Positions 46,274 to 55,540 of a stretch of 64,000 nt of DNA are shown here, in pieces; the first letter of the stretch is position 1, and each line of letters opens with the position of its first letter. The position numbers and the translations under genes are program-made. The stretch covers positions 62,001-126,000 of the forward strand of contig JAKZRG010000001.1 in NCBI GenBank assembly GCA_047518265.1. The letters are read 5' to 3'. The stretch comes from Oceanospirillum sp047518265. Lineage in GTDB: Bacteria > Pseudomonadota > Gammaproteobacteria > Pseudomonadales > Halomonadaceae. The notes beneath the pieces are model-generated. The model saw only the letters and a list, made by a program, of their open reading frames with translations. It did not search any database and was not told the origin of the DNA.

Positions 46274-46304
46274 CTTCTGGTTTGAATTAAATTCTTACCA
46301 GAAG
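46274..46304 (-). other. Second hairpin after the adhesin gene
   Basis: CTTCTGGT/ACCAGAAG form an 8-bp stem with a 15-base loop, about 20 bp after the adhesin stop. No T-run; it could protect the 3' end of the adhesin message. Confidence 0.4.
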
Positions 46305-46322
46305 ACCTTGATTATCAGTAGA

Positions 46323-49300
46323 TTAGATAGGAACGTTAACTGCCTGCCAGCTTAGAGCCGTTATAAAGGCCGTAGAAACGGAACTAACAACCCCGTTGGG
46401 TGTTGAGCTACTCCAAGATCCTGTCCAGAGTTGAGAGCCCGAATCAGGGCCAGTGAGAGCGCGAGTAAAGGATCCTCCATTGTACAGGGCAGCAACAGCA
46501 TCACTGGTAGAGGCCATACCCACAGAACCAAAGTTAATGTTTGAGGAGCTTTTTAACGTTTTGGCTATGGCAGCTCCTGTATTACCGTCAGGTATTGCAC
46601 CAATAGACACAAGATGAACCGTATCGTCCGAGCCTAGATTTTCTCCACCATCCCATTGATAGGAATCATCGAATGAAAAGGTATTCCCCGATGTTGCGGC
46701 TTGGTCAACCACGATATAAATATCGTAGGTTATCGAACTGTCAAATGTTGTGCTGTTAGCATTGATACCGTTCCCTTCGGTGGAATGGCGTCCTATTGAG
46801 GTTAAATCAAAGGCTACGACGGTTGGTGGAACATAGCTGTCAAAGGCGTCATCTTCACCTACGTTATCGAAGCTGTCACCGACAAAGCCCGCCGTGATTT
46901 CAATGCTGTCATTGTCTGACATATCATCAAAATCATCTTCACCTTCTAGTGCGGTGGCTTTTTCATCCGTCAGAGTAATGGTGAGAGTATCATCCGCATT
47001 GGTCGTTACGCTGGCAATATCGTTTTGGGTAAAGCTGATATTATCGGTATTGTCGCTGTCTATATCCCACTGCAGCTTACTCCAATCGAAGTTGGCTTGT
47101 AGATCTTCTCCCGTTGTTTCTTCTGCGCTTAATAGGTCATCCATATTGAGGCCGGTTAATGTCAGAGTGTTATCTGTCGCATCGTAGGCGGCACTGCTAA
47201 ATGAAGTATCAGGAGCCGTTGTATCGGCAAAGAAGGATTCCCCTTTATTACCCGCATCATCAATGATTTGGGCAAAGAACTCCACTTCCTCGCCTACAGT
47301 ATTTTCAAAGCCAGAAAAGGTAATGCTTTCCCTATTATCGGAGTATTGGTAAAAATAATCCTCCTCCCCCTCTCCAAAGGCATCATCTAGGATGGAAAAT
47401 AAAGCGGGGTTGTAACCCATGCTATTGATTAGATCGCCATTATGATCTTTATAGCCAATCACAACCGTTTCATCCTCTGCTAGAGCGGAGGCGAAATTTA
47501 GGGTGATGGTATCTTCGCCACCCAAGGAATAACTTGTCACTGTGTTGCTTGGTGCTGAGGTATCAATTTCATAATCGAGACTGGACTCTTCTCCCTCATT
47601 ACCGGCGGCATCCACAACTTTAAAGACGATACTGTCTGTGCCATCTTCACCATTGTTTAGGCTGATATCTTCGCCAAGCCAGCTTACACCATCTTCGCCT
47701 ATGCCATCGGTGACATCCTGCCAGCTGGTACCGTTATCTGTGGATAGATATAGGCTTTCATCATCAGCGAGAGCATTGCTTAGGGTCGCGGTTAAATCTT
47801 GTTCGGCATCATTGGTAAGGTTATCAAAGTGTAAAGAAAACTCATGATTAAGGCTGTCTATAATATCGTCGGATACATCTTCTCCATCGAGAGAGTTCAT
47901 AAAGTCCTCTACGAACTCCTCTGTAAGATCCTCTCCTCCCAGTACCATAGCTTGTATGAAGTTTGATGTGCCAAGAGTTACATCTTCCCCTAAAAGCACA
48001 TCCTCGCCCTGATCATCTTCACCCCATACAAAATCTTCACCATAAGGGGTGCTGTCATTGCTTAAGGTAATTTGATCAATAGTGACAAAAGGATCTGTCG
48101 TATCCAGAGTATAGGTAAAGGTATCCGTAGACGAGGTATTACCTGCGATATCGGTAATCGTTGAACTGAACTGATAATCACCGTCTTCACCCAGATCGCC
48201 TTCGCCAAGAGTGAAGTCAACATAGCCATTACTAATATCATCAGCATCTAAGACAACTGTTTTTGATATAGTATCTTCGCCCACCTGAGAGCCCACTTGT
48301 GGCGCATTGGGCTCAGGGATATTAATAAATTCACCTGTTAGGGTCAGGGTGTCCCCCACTTCTGCGGCACCGTCTTCACCATCTAAGGTGTTAAAGGCGA
48401 CATTAAAGGTTGGAGTAATGTCGTAACTGATCCCATCTTCACCGTAGGCTGCATCATCTGAAGGTGCTGGGCTGGTATCGGAGTCTTCGCCAAGACTAAT
48501 AACGGGGGCATCGGGATCTACTTGATCGAAACGGATAGAGAAACTGTTTTCTTCACCCTCGTTACCTGCAATGTCAACAACCTTTAAATGCATATTATGG
48601 TTGTAATCATCGTCATTAGCGTAGTCCCATATGAATCCAAAGGTCACGCTCTCACGATCATCAGAGATAGTATAAAGCTCTTCACTGAGAGGGGCAAAAT
48701 AACTGGCATCTAACCAAAATGTGCCTTCTTCTTCGCCATTGGAATAGTCCTCTCCTACGAGAAGGATCTCATCATCGCCTAGCGCGCTGTCCAGAGTAAC
48801 GGTGAATTCTGTCCAGTCGGCATTAGTAATCAGGTCGCTATCGCTGCTACCGCTGTCTTCGCCTATGGTGAGGTCTGTAATCGTTGTGGTCGGGGCGGTG
48901 GTGTCAAGTTCATAGCCGAAGATTTCAGAGTCTTCTCCGGTAGCGCTATTTCCTGCTCTATCCTCAACTTTGAAGGTAATTTCATTGCTGCCATCTTCAC
49001 CGCCGTTCAGGATGGCGTCATCCCAGGTGATTTCAGTGCCGTCTTCACCGCCAACGTTATCGGTGATATCAATCCACTCATTGCCACCGTCTGTTGAACC
49101 ATATAAAACATCGCCGTCATCCAGGGCGCTGTTCAGTGTTGCAGTGATGGTTTGTTCCGCAGCATTTGTTAGATGATCATCACCATAAGGGTTATCTTCA
49201 CCCACTACAGTGTCATTCTCGTCTTCGCCAAACGGTGTGCTGTCATGGCTTAATGACAGGTTATCGACAAAATTATCGGCCAGAGTATCCAGAGTATACG

Positions 49301-52300
49301 TCAGATGGCCTTCGTCTGAGATATTACCGGCGCTGTCTTCTACTGTGGCAATAAGCTCATAGTCACCGTCTTCGCCTAGGTCATCTTCACCCAGCGTGAC
49401 TTCAACAGCACCGGCGTTAATATGATCTTGGGTCAGGGTGATGCTATCAATAACGTGGTCACCATCTTCACCTGACAGGCTTAGCGTTAGAGTATCACCG
49501 ACTTCCGCCGGTTCGTCATCTTCACCATTCAGGCTAACCGTAATGGTCGGAGTAAGTTCGTTACTGATATCATCTGTATCGCTGATGCCGCTATCGGAGG
49601 CGGTATTCAGATCGATTGAAGGAGCTTGTGATGGTGTAATGTCCAGCTCGTAACCAAAGGTGGCTGTCGTGCCTTCATTACCGGCTTCGTCAATGACTTT
49701 GAATGCCAGTTGATAATCACCGTCTTCACCGTTGTTTAGACCGGAGTCTTCACCCAGCCAAGTGACCTCTGTCATATCACCAGACGCATCTTCACCGATG
49801 GTGTTGGTGATATTTGTCCAGTTTGTACCGCCATCAATGGAGGCATACAGCATCTCATCGTCAGCCAATTCATTGCTTAAATTGGCGTAGATGGTTTGCT
49901 CTTCGCTGTTGGTGACATTGTCTTCACCATCGTTACCCGTGTCTTCGCCGAGCTGGATGTTCTCAATAGTTTGGGTAGGTGCCGCGGTGTCGAGGGTATA
50001 GCTCAGACCACCAAAGTCGGAGCTATTGCCCGCAATATCGGTAATCTGCGCGGTGATCTCTTTGCCGCCGTCTTCACCAAGGTCGCCTTCACTCAGAGTG
50101 ACTTCAACCTGACCTGCGTTGATGTGATCTTGCGTTAATGTGATGCTCGTTAATTCATCTTCACCGGATAGACTCAGGGTTAAGGTGTCGCCCTCTTCAG
50201 GGGCATTATCACCTTCTCCCATCAGTTCAATCATCAGCGTCGGTGTGCTGTCGTTGCTGAGACTGTCTTCACCATATTCTGGGTTGTCATCAACCAGTGG
50301 AACGCTATCAGAGTCAGGGGATAAAGTGATTACGGGTGTGTCAGGAGTAATATTATCTATGCGTGTATCAAATGCAGAGGTTTCACCTGAATTGCCCGCG
50401 GCATCAACGACTTTAAAAGAAAGAGTGTTCGCGTCGTCCATTTCAACAGGAATAGGCGATATTTCAACGGTGACGCTGTCACCTGAGTCAGACCATACTA
50501 ACTCGTCACTCATCAAACTTAAGTTGTACCAGTCGCTGTCACCACTGTTAAACAGTAGAGCATCTCCTGCAGCGAGTGGAGTACTGAGTTGTAGAATGAT
50601 GCTTTGAGGGTCGTTGGTGATCAGGTCGTCATCTTCACCACCGGAGTCATTACCGTAAGTCATACCGGTAATGGTTGTCGTTGGGGCGGTGGTATCCAGC
50701 TCATAAGCATGAATGGAGTCTTCCCCTTCATTGCCTGCGATATCGACTACTTTAAAAACAAGCTCATTTTGGCCATCGATACCGTTGTTTAATGCCGGTG
50801 CAGCCCATGAGACAGAACTGCCGTCAACGCTATCGGTAATGTTGTACCAAGTGTCACCACCATCAAGAGAAGCGAGCAGTGTGTCGCCTTCTTCTAGTTC
50901 GTCACTTAAGCTTGCAGAGATGGTCTGGATTGCTTCGTCGGTGATAAGGTCTTCGCCTAGAGGATTATCCTCTCCTAGGCTATCGTTTTCATCCCAGGTA
51001 AGTGCATCACCATCTTCACCATAGGGCTGACTGTCGGTGCTGAAGGTCACTTGATCAACGCTGATCTCTGAGGCCGTGCTATCCAGTGTATAGGTTAATT
51101 CACCTGCTTCAGAGGTATTGCCTGCGATATCTTCAATGGTAGCTGACAATACCTTTTCGCCATCTTCACCTAGGTTTTCAGTGGTGACTAAAGCATAACC
51201 TTGATCGATATCGTTTTGTGTCAGGGTTGCAGAGCCAACGTCCTCCCCATCAAGTGTCAGGGTAACAGTATCGCCAGCTTCTGCTGCGCTATCGTCTTCA
51301 CCGTTTAGGCTGACAGTCAGCGTCGGTGCGCTATTATGACTGATGGCATCGTCGTCTTCGTTGCCGCTGTCAGACTCGGGGTAAACGGTTAGACTTGGAG
51401 CTGATACTGGGGTGGTGTCCAGAGTATAGGTAAAGATACTCTCTTCGCCAGAATTTCCGGCAGCATCGGTAATGCGATAGGTGAAGGATGTGTCTTCGCC
51501 TGCAGGCAGTAAGGTATTCAGGCTGGTACGATCATCGCTTAGATCTTCGGTAATATCGACCCATACATCATCGAGTAAAAGAAAGACCTTTTCATCGTCA
51601 GCCAAAGCCGCGCTCAGGGCTAGAGTAATACCAGTATCACTGTTATTGGTGATTAAATCACTGTCATCACGGCCACTGTCGTTATTGAGGACGGAGTTCT
51701 CAATATCAATAACAGTCGTTGGAGCTTGAGTGTCCAGGTTGTAGTCTTGGCTGAAGGCTTCCGTTTCATTGCCTGCTAAATCGGTCACTTTGAACTGGAT
51801 GCTGTTCTCGCCATTTTGTAGCGTAGCATTGTCCCAGTTAATCTCGGTTTTTAATCCTGTACTGGCATCTTCACCTAGGCTATCGGTGATATCGGTCCAG
51901 GTTGTGCCATTATCAACGGAACCATACAAAATATCGCTATCCAGTAGTTCACTGGATAAAGAGGCGGTAATGGTTTGTGCCGCCTCGTTTGTCAGTAAAT
52001 CGTCCGCACTAAAGCCAGTATCGTCACCGATAGTCACATTGTCGATGGTAACGTCCGATGGGGTGGTATCTAAGGTATAGATGAAGCTGCCCAGATCAGA
52101 AGGGTTGCCGGGTTGATCTGTCACAATAGCGCTGAAGGTTTTTTCTCCATCGTCACCTAGATCTGTACCTGTTGTATCCACTTGCGCGTAGCCATTGGCG
52201 ATGTCTTCAGCCGTTAGGATAACGGTAGAGACTTCCTCTTCTCCTGTTGGGCTGACAAACGTCAATGTTAGGCTGTCACCAGCTACAGGCGCTTCTCTGT

Positions 52301-54608
52301 CCTCACCCTGAAGGTTAACTTGAATAATGGGATTGGTTTCGTTACTGATGTTGTCGTCATCAAAAGTGCCGCTGTCAGACTCCGATGCTGTTTCCAGTGT
52401 TGGGGCGGCTGGTGGTGTTTCGTCAACAAAGACTAGAGTGGCAGGACTCTCATCCAGATCCAATAATACTGGTTCATTACGGGCAATGGTGTAGCTTACA
52501 GATAGGGTGCCATCAGGTAGGGAGGCCAGAAAATCGGTCGGTAACTCAATCTGAGCGACACCTTCATTGGTCAGCGCATCAATGGTGACCTCAAAGCTTT
52601 CGCCGCTGACGACAGACGTCACTAATACTTTATCCGTAATTTCGGTGTCATCCAGCAGGATCAGTGTGTCTGTACCCTCAACAACCAAGTTGGTTTGTAG
52701 GGTTTCTTGCGCGACATAGTTGGGAAACTCACGGCTTAAGGTATACGTGACACCAACGCGTTCATCACCAGAGGTTTCAACGATATCGTTAGGGAGTAGT
52801 ATATTCGCTTGGCCGTCATCGTCCAGTTCGTCGATGGTGGTGCTGTACTCTTGCTCACCCCAACGAATCAGTACTAAGTCACCCTCTTGAGCATCAGATA
52901 TGCTGACGGTAACGCCTGCCTCTTTTTCTACTTTATTGATGCCCTTGCTTGCCACTTCAATGATGGGGGGTTTAATGATGATATCTTTTAGATCGGCCAG
53001 ATCTTGGTTGACCCCTGATTCAAAAACGTCGACCGCTTGCTCCAGAAACTCAACACCCTCTTGCGTCATGGCCAGAGAACCGTCGTCCTGAGTGACAATC
53101 TCTTGCTCTAACTGTGCCAAAGTCGCTTCAATGCCGCCGCCATCTTCATGGCTGTTGTCAGCACCGGATAACTGAGCCAGTACTTCACCGTAACGTGCAG
53201 CATCGGCCTTTTGCTCTTCATCAAGTTCAGTTAAGGAGTCATTATCATCATCGGTATCAAAAATGGTATCAACCGGAGCGGTGATGCTATCTAGGCCAAA
53301 TAAGGTGGCGACCTCATCGTTAACGGCCACATCTTCTTCAGAAACCTCATTGTCGTCGCTAATACCTGCTTTACGGGCAGCCAGCTCTGTTAGAGGGGTT
53401 ACACTGATACGGACATCGCCATTACCGAAGGACTCGCCCATAGCACGTAATGAGGTACCTAAGCTGACTTCCGCATTGGTGGTTTCGTCAATATAGTCAG
53501 GATCATCGCCGTTAGCGTCTGACACTTCGACTAAGAAAGGCCCGACATACGAGCCGATGCTTAGGACAAATTGACCGGTTGCGACATCATAATCACCACT
53601 GCCAATCTCATTACCGTTGCCATTGTATACGGTGACATCCACTTCAGAGATAAAAGGACCCGCAGCGGCTTCGACAATCACATTGAAGTCGACAGGGGTC
53701 TGGTCATTACCGTGATCGAGATTGATGATGATAATGCGTTCAGCATTGCTGGCAATATCACTGGTTATACCGGAACTATTCTGTTGATAAGCCTGAATTT
53801 GACCCGCTTTATAAGTGGTTATATTGTCTAGATCAAAGTTATCGCTAGAGCCTTGCGTCCAGGTTGCGCCAAAATCAGTGCTGTAAAACCAGTCATTACC
53901 TTCTTCCAAGCCTAATACAAGCATTTCACCATCTTGGGAAACATTGTCCTGTAAGCCTGTGTCATCCTCTAGTTGCAGCGTTAATGTTGCCGGAGGTACT
54001 GAAACTTCGCTGTTATCATCAGGTGCATCTGGTGTGTCGGACGCGCCGCCGCCTGCTTCACCGCCGCCTGTTTCACCGCCGCCTGTTTCACTGCCGCCTG
54101 TTTCGCTTCCGCCTGTTTCGCTTCCGCCTGTTTCACCGTTACCGGAGCTTGCATCATCGCTACTATCTTTACTAGAGCTTCCGCCCCCACCTGCACTACC
54201 CGCTAATGCTGTTGCTCCCAACGCGCCCGCGAGATAGCCCCATGCACCAATTCCTCCAGCTTCCGCTAAGGCTGCGCCTTCATCGGCACTCCAGACGATT
54301 CCATCACTAACGGCCGTATCATGACTGGCTAGGATAATATTTTCTGCAGAGGTATCACTGGACGCACTGAATGCTGCTACGGCCCCTTCGACATAAAAGT
54401 CGTCAATTTGAGCGACAAGCTCATTGTCAACTTCGATCTCCAAGTGATCGCCGTTACGTTTCAGTACTAAATTATCAGGTAGCTGCCCCGTTTCTTTATC
54501 AACGACGGTGTAAACGGCACCGGATTTGATATTAATGGATAGAGAATCTAATGGGATTGTTTTAGGTGCCTGCTCGGGCAGTATTTCCAGTAATTGTAAC
54601 GTGCGCAT
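46323..54608 (-). CDS. Giant Ig-repeat type I-secreted adhesin with GED tripeptide arrays
   Basis: A 2761-residue acidic surface protein. The N-terminal 100 residues resemble a BapA-prefix domain (NLVLKRNGDHLEIEVDNE), then a Gly/Ala-rich hydrophobic segment (about 127-150), six 5-residue ETGGS-type repeats, and further beta domains. From about residue 745 it has 14 Ig-like modules in a B-A-A pattern, then a SwmB-like domain and a C-terminal region of about 175 residues without RTX repeats. About 48 GED tripeptides lie between residues 768 and 2586. I see no di-alanine LapG cleavage site. The ATG at 54608 has an AAGGAAC ribosome site, which decides it over the open frame to 54665. The downstream exporter is the likely secretion route. 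Adhesion or biofilm function is inferred from the family. Confidence 0.88.
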   Translation of the reverse strand: MRTLQLLEILPEQAPKTIPLDSLSINIKSGAVYTVVDKETGQLPDNLVLKRNGDHLEIEVDNELVAQIDDFYVEGAVAAFSASSDTSAENIILASHDTAVSDGIVWSADEGAALAEAGGIGAWGYLAGALGATALAGSAGGGGSSSKDSSDDASSGNGETGGSETGGSETGGSETGGGETGGGEAGGGASDTPDAPDDNSEVSVPPATLTLQLEDDTGLQDNVSQDGEMLVLGLEEGNDWFYSTDFGATWTQGSSDNFDLDNITTYKAGQIQAYQQNSSGITSDIASNAERIIIINLDHGNDQTPVDFNVIVEAAAGPFISEVDVTVYNGNGNEIGSGDYDVATGQFVLSIGSYVGPFLVEVSDANGDDPDYIDETTNAEVSLGTSLRAMGESFGNGDVRISVTPLTELAARKAGISDDNEVSEEDVAVNDEVATLFGLDSITAPVDTIFDTDDDNDSLTELDEEQKADAARYGEVLAQLSGADNSHEDGGGIEATLAQLEQEIVTQDDGSLAMTQEGVEFLEQAVDVFESGVNQDLADLKDIIIKPPIIEVASKGINKVEKEAGVTVSISDAQEGDLVLIRWGEQEYSTTIDELDDDGQANILLPNDIVETSGDERVGVTYTLSREFPNYVAQETLQTNLVVEGTDTLILLDDTEITDKVLVTSVVSGESFEVTIDALTNEGVAQIELPTDFLASLPDGTLSVSYTIARNEPVLLDLDESPATLVFVDETPPAAPTLETASESDSGTFDDDNISNETNPIIQVNLQGEDREAPVAGDSLTLTFVSPTGEEEVSTVILTAEDIANGYAQVDTTGTDLGDDGEKTFSAIVTDQPGNPSDLGSFIYTLDTTPSDVTIDNVTIGDDTGFSADDLLTNEAAQTITASLSSELLDSDILYGSVDNGTTWTDITDSLGEDASTGLKTEINWDNATLQNGENSIQFKVTDLAGNETEAFSQDYNLDTQAPTTVIDIENSVLNNDSGRDDSDLITNNSDTGITLALSAALADDEKVFLLLDDVWVDITEDLSDDRTSLNTLLPAGEDTSFTYRITDAAGNSGEESIFTYTLDTTPVSAPSLTVYPESDSGNEDDDAISHNSAPTLTVSLNGEDDSAAEAGDTVTLTLDGEDVGSATLTQNDIDQGYALVTTENLGEDGEKVLSATIEDIAGNTSEAGELTYTLDSTASEISVDQVTFSTDSQPYGEDGDALTWDENDSLGEDNPLGEDLITDEAIQTISASLSDELEEGDTLLASLDGGDTWYNITDSVDGSSVSWAAPALNNGIDGQNELVFKVVDIAGNEGEDSIHAYELDTTAPTTTITGMTYGNDSGGEDDDLITNDPQSIILQLSTPLAAGDALLFNSGDSDWYNLSLMSDELVWSDSGDSVTVEISPIPVEMDDANTLSFKVVDAAGNSGETSAFDTRIDNITPDTPVITLSPDSDSVPLVDDNPEYGEDSLSNDSTPTLMIELMGEGDNAPEEGDTLTLSLSGEDELTSITLTQDHINAGQVEVTLSEGDLGEDGGKEITAQITDIAGNSSDFGGLSYTLDTAAPTQTIENIQLGEDTGNDGEDNVTNSEEQTIYANLSNELADDEMLYASIDGGTNWTNITNTIGEDASGDMTEVTWLGEDSGLNNGEDGDYQLAFKVIDEAGNEGTTATFGYELDITPSQAPSIDLNTASDSGISDTDDISNELTPTITVSLNGEDDEPAEVGDTLTLSLSGEDGDHVIDSITLTQDHINAGAVEVTLGEDDLGEDGDYELIATVEDSAGNISDEGHLTYTLDTLADNFVDNLSLSHDSTPFGEDENDTVVGEDNPYGDDHLTNAAEQTITATLNSALDDGDVLYGSTDGGNEWIDITDNVGGEDGTEITWDDAILNGGEDGSNEITFKVEDRAGNSATGEDSEIFGYELDTTAPTTTITDLTIGEDSGSSDSDLITNADWTEFTVTLDSALGDDEILLVGEDYSNGEEEGTFWLDASYFAPLSEELYTISDDRESVTFGFIWDYANDDDYNHNMHLKVVDIAGNEGEENSFSIRFDQVDPDAPVISLGEDSDTSPAPSDDAAYGEDGISYDITPTFNVAFNTLDGEDGAAEVGDTLTLTGEFINIPEPNAPQVGSQVGEDTISKTVVLDADDISNGYVDFTLGEGDLGEDGDYQFSSTITDIAGNTSSTDTFTYTLDTTDPFVTIDQITLSNDSTPYGEDFVWGEDDQGEDVLLGEDVTLGTSNFIQAMVLGGEDLTEEFVEDFMNSLDGEDVSDDIIDSLNHEFSLHFDNLTNDAEQDLTATLSNALADDESLYLSTDNGTSWQDVTDGIGEDGVSWLGEDISLNNGEDGTDSIVFKVVDAAGNEGEESSLDYEIDTSAPSNTVTSYSLGGEDTITLNFASALAEDETVVIGYKDHNGDLINSMGYNPALFSILDDAFGEGEEDYFYQYSDNRESITFSGFENTVGEEVEFFAQIIDDAGNKGESFFADTTAPDTSFSSAAYDATDNTLTLTGLNMDDLLSAEETTGEDLQANFDWSKLQWDIDSDNTDNISFTQNDIASVTTNADDTLTITLTDEKATALEGEDDFDDMSDNDSIEITAGFVGDSFDNVGEDDAFDSYVPPTVVAFDLTSIGRHSTEGNGINANSTTFDSSITYDIYIVVDQAATSGNTFSFDDSYQWDGGENLGSDDTVHLVSIGAIPDGNTGAAIAKTLKSSSNINFGSVGMASTSDAVAALYNGGSFTRALTGPDSGSQLWTGSWSSSTPNGVVSSVSTAFITALSWQAVNVPI
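46851..52307 (-). repeat. Zone of about 48 in-frame GED tripeptides in the adhesin
   Basis: By hand count there are 48 Gly-Glu-Asp triplets in roughly 1820 residues. Codons vary (GGTGAAGAT, GGCGAAGAC, GGGGAAGAT, GGAGAGGAT, GGCGAGGAT), and the triplets sit at several different loop positions of the modules, so they are not copies of one DNA repeat. Counts per B-A-A unit are 3, 8, 8 (a shorter two-module unit), 11 and 15, then 3 in the last domain. The first 767 residues hold none. Confidence 0.9.
54046..54135 (-). repeat. Six 15-bp tandem repeats encoding ETGGS/ETGGG
   Basis: Six consecutive 15-bp units based on CCGCCGCCTGTTTCA (plus strand) encode a flexible, Gly/Glu/Thr-rich linker in the adhesin between the hydrophobic N-terminal segment and the first beta domains. 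Copy number probably varies by slippage without changing the frame. Confidence 0.85.
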
Positions 54609-54826
54609 GAATGTTCCTTTATATTGCCCTGTAAGGGGAGGCATACCATAATATGTAGGTTGCAAAATATTCGATCATCAATGTAACAGGCTATAGAGTA
54701 AAATAAAATAGAGTAAACAGCTAAAAAAATATCGTGCATATGGGGTTTTCATAACCTTTTGATATAAAAGAACTATATTAAGTATGGCTGTCATTGTTTT
54801 TAAGGTCGGGGTGTAAAAGAATGCGA

Positions 54827-54832
54827 ATTATA
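54827..54832 (-). promoter_or_regulatory. Candidate -10 hexamer for the adhesin operon
   Basis: A perfect TATAAT reads toward the adhesin about 220 bp before its start. No recognisable -35 is correctly spaced, so an activator may be needed or the real promoter may be elsewhere in this AT-rich region. Confidence 0.25.
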
Positions 54833-55082
54833 CTGTCTCTATTAATAAAGATCGTTTGAGTGATACTTTATTGATACTGAGTACCTGTATCGAAAGAATA
54901 TTGAATAAAAGCGTGACTATTTATACCTAATTGCACTTTTTAATGATTGCTTATATGGAATGTGAGGTTAGTCTGAGACATCATTTATGTTGATGTATCA
55001 GAGGGGGCAGATGGGGGCATTTTCATGCGTGGGGCTAGATCAAAAATAAAGGGGGATAAACCACAGTCGGGTAGGTTTGATC

Positions 55083-55325
55083 TTATCTGTTCTGCATCAG
55101 AAACGATGTGGCATTTCGGTGTTGTACAAAGCGCTCAATCTGTGTTGTGAATCTTTTGCGTGATAGGTGTAATACTTTATTTGTATCATATCTTGATAGT
55201 GCTTGTTGTGTTACGTAGCGAGCGGCTTTCTCAGAGAAAAAGTATTTAATATCACCTTCTGTATGATTCGAGTATATCGCTTGGATAAAACCAATGCCAT
55301 GGAGTTGGGTAGAAGAGTTTTCCCG
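55083..55325 (-). pseudogene. Possible remnant of a coding sequence
   Basis: An 80-codon open frame without a start codon has protein-like composition (for example GDIKYFFSEKAARYVTQQAL and KRFTTQIERFVQHRN) and ends in a normal stop. A neighbouring frame upstream (55212-55414) is also open, as if one gene had been broken by a frameshift. No family was recognised. It may equally be chance in AT-rich DNA. Confidence 0.25.
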
Positions 55326-55540
55326 TTACTAAATAGATGGGAGGGTCTACTTTTGGGTATAAAGCTCAGAATGGAATGAGTAATAATGAGATTAAGAGTT
55401 TTATCCGAGTTCAACTTGAGGATGTGTTCTTGATATATGTCGATTTTTAGGTCAAGTTTACTTGAGTACGATTGATTTATTTTCAGTAATATTCTTCATC
55501 TACATATCTAATAACGTTAGTTCCATTGTTTCGCTAAAAA

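Noticed and set aside
46851..52307. GED triplets as copies of a 9-bp DNA repeat or slippage product
   Set aside because: The triplets use several codon combinations and lie at non-tandem, differently spaced positions, so a DNA-level repeat does not explain them.
46894..54237. Many plus-strand ORFs opposite the adhesin gene, including proline/serine-rich ones
   Set aside because: They are antisense shadows of the acidic, repeat-rich coding strand and have no ribosome sites or family matches.
54127..54240. LapG-type di-alanine cleavage site in the adhesin N-terminus
   Set aside because: Only scattered single Ala-Gly pairs occur in the Gly/Ala-rich segment; no TAAG- or PAAG-like site.
30471..54608. 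Graspetide (omega-ester peptide) gene cluster with a small precursor
   Set aside because: The ATP-grasp proteins are of the CphA type, and no short precursor gene with a leader was found; the only candidate substrate is the giant protein.
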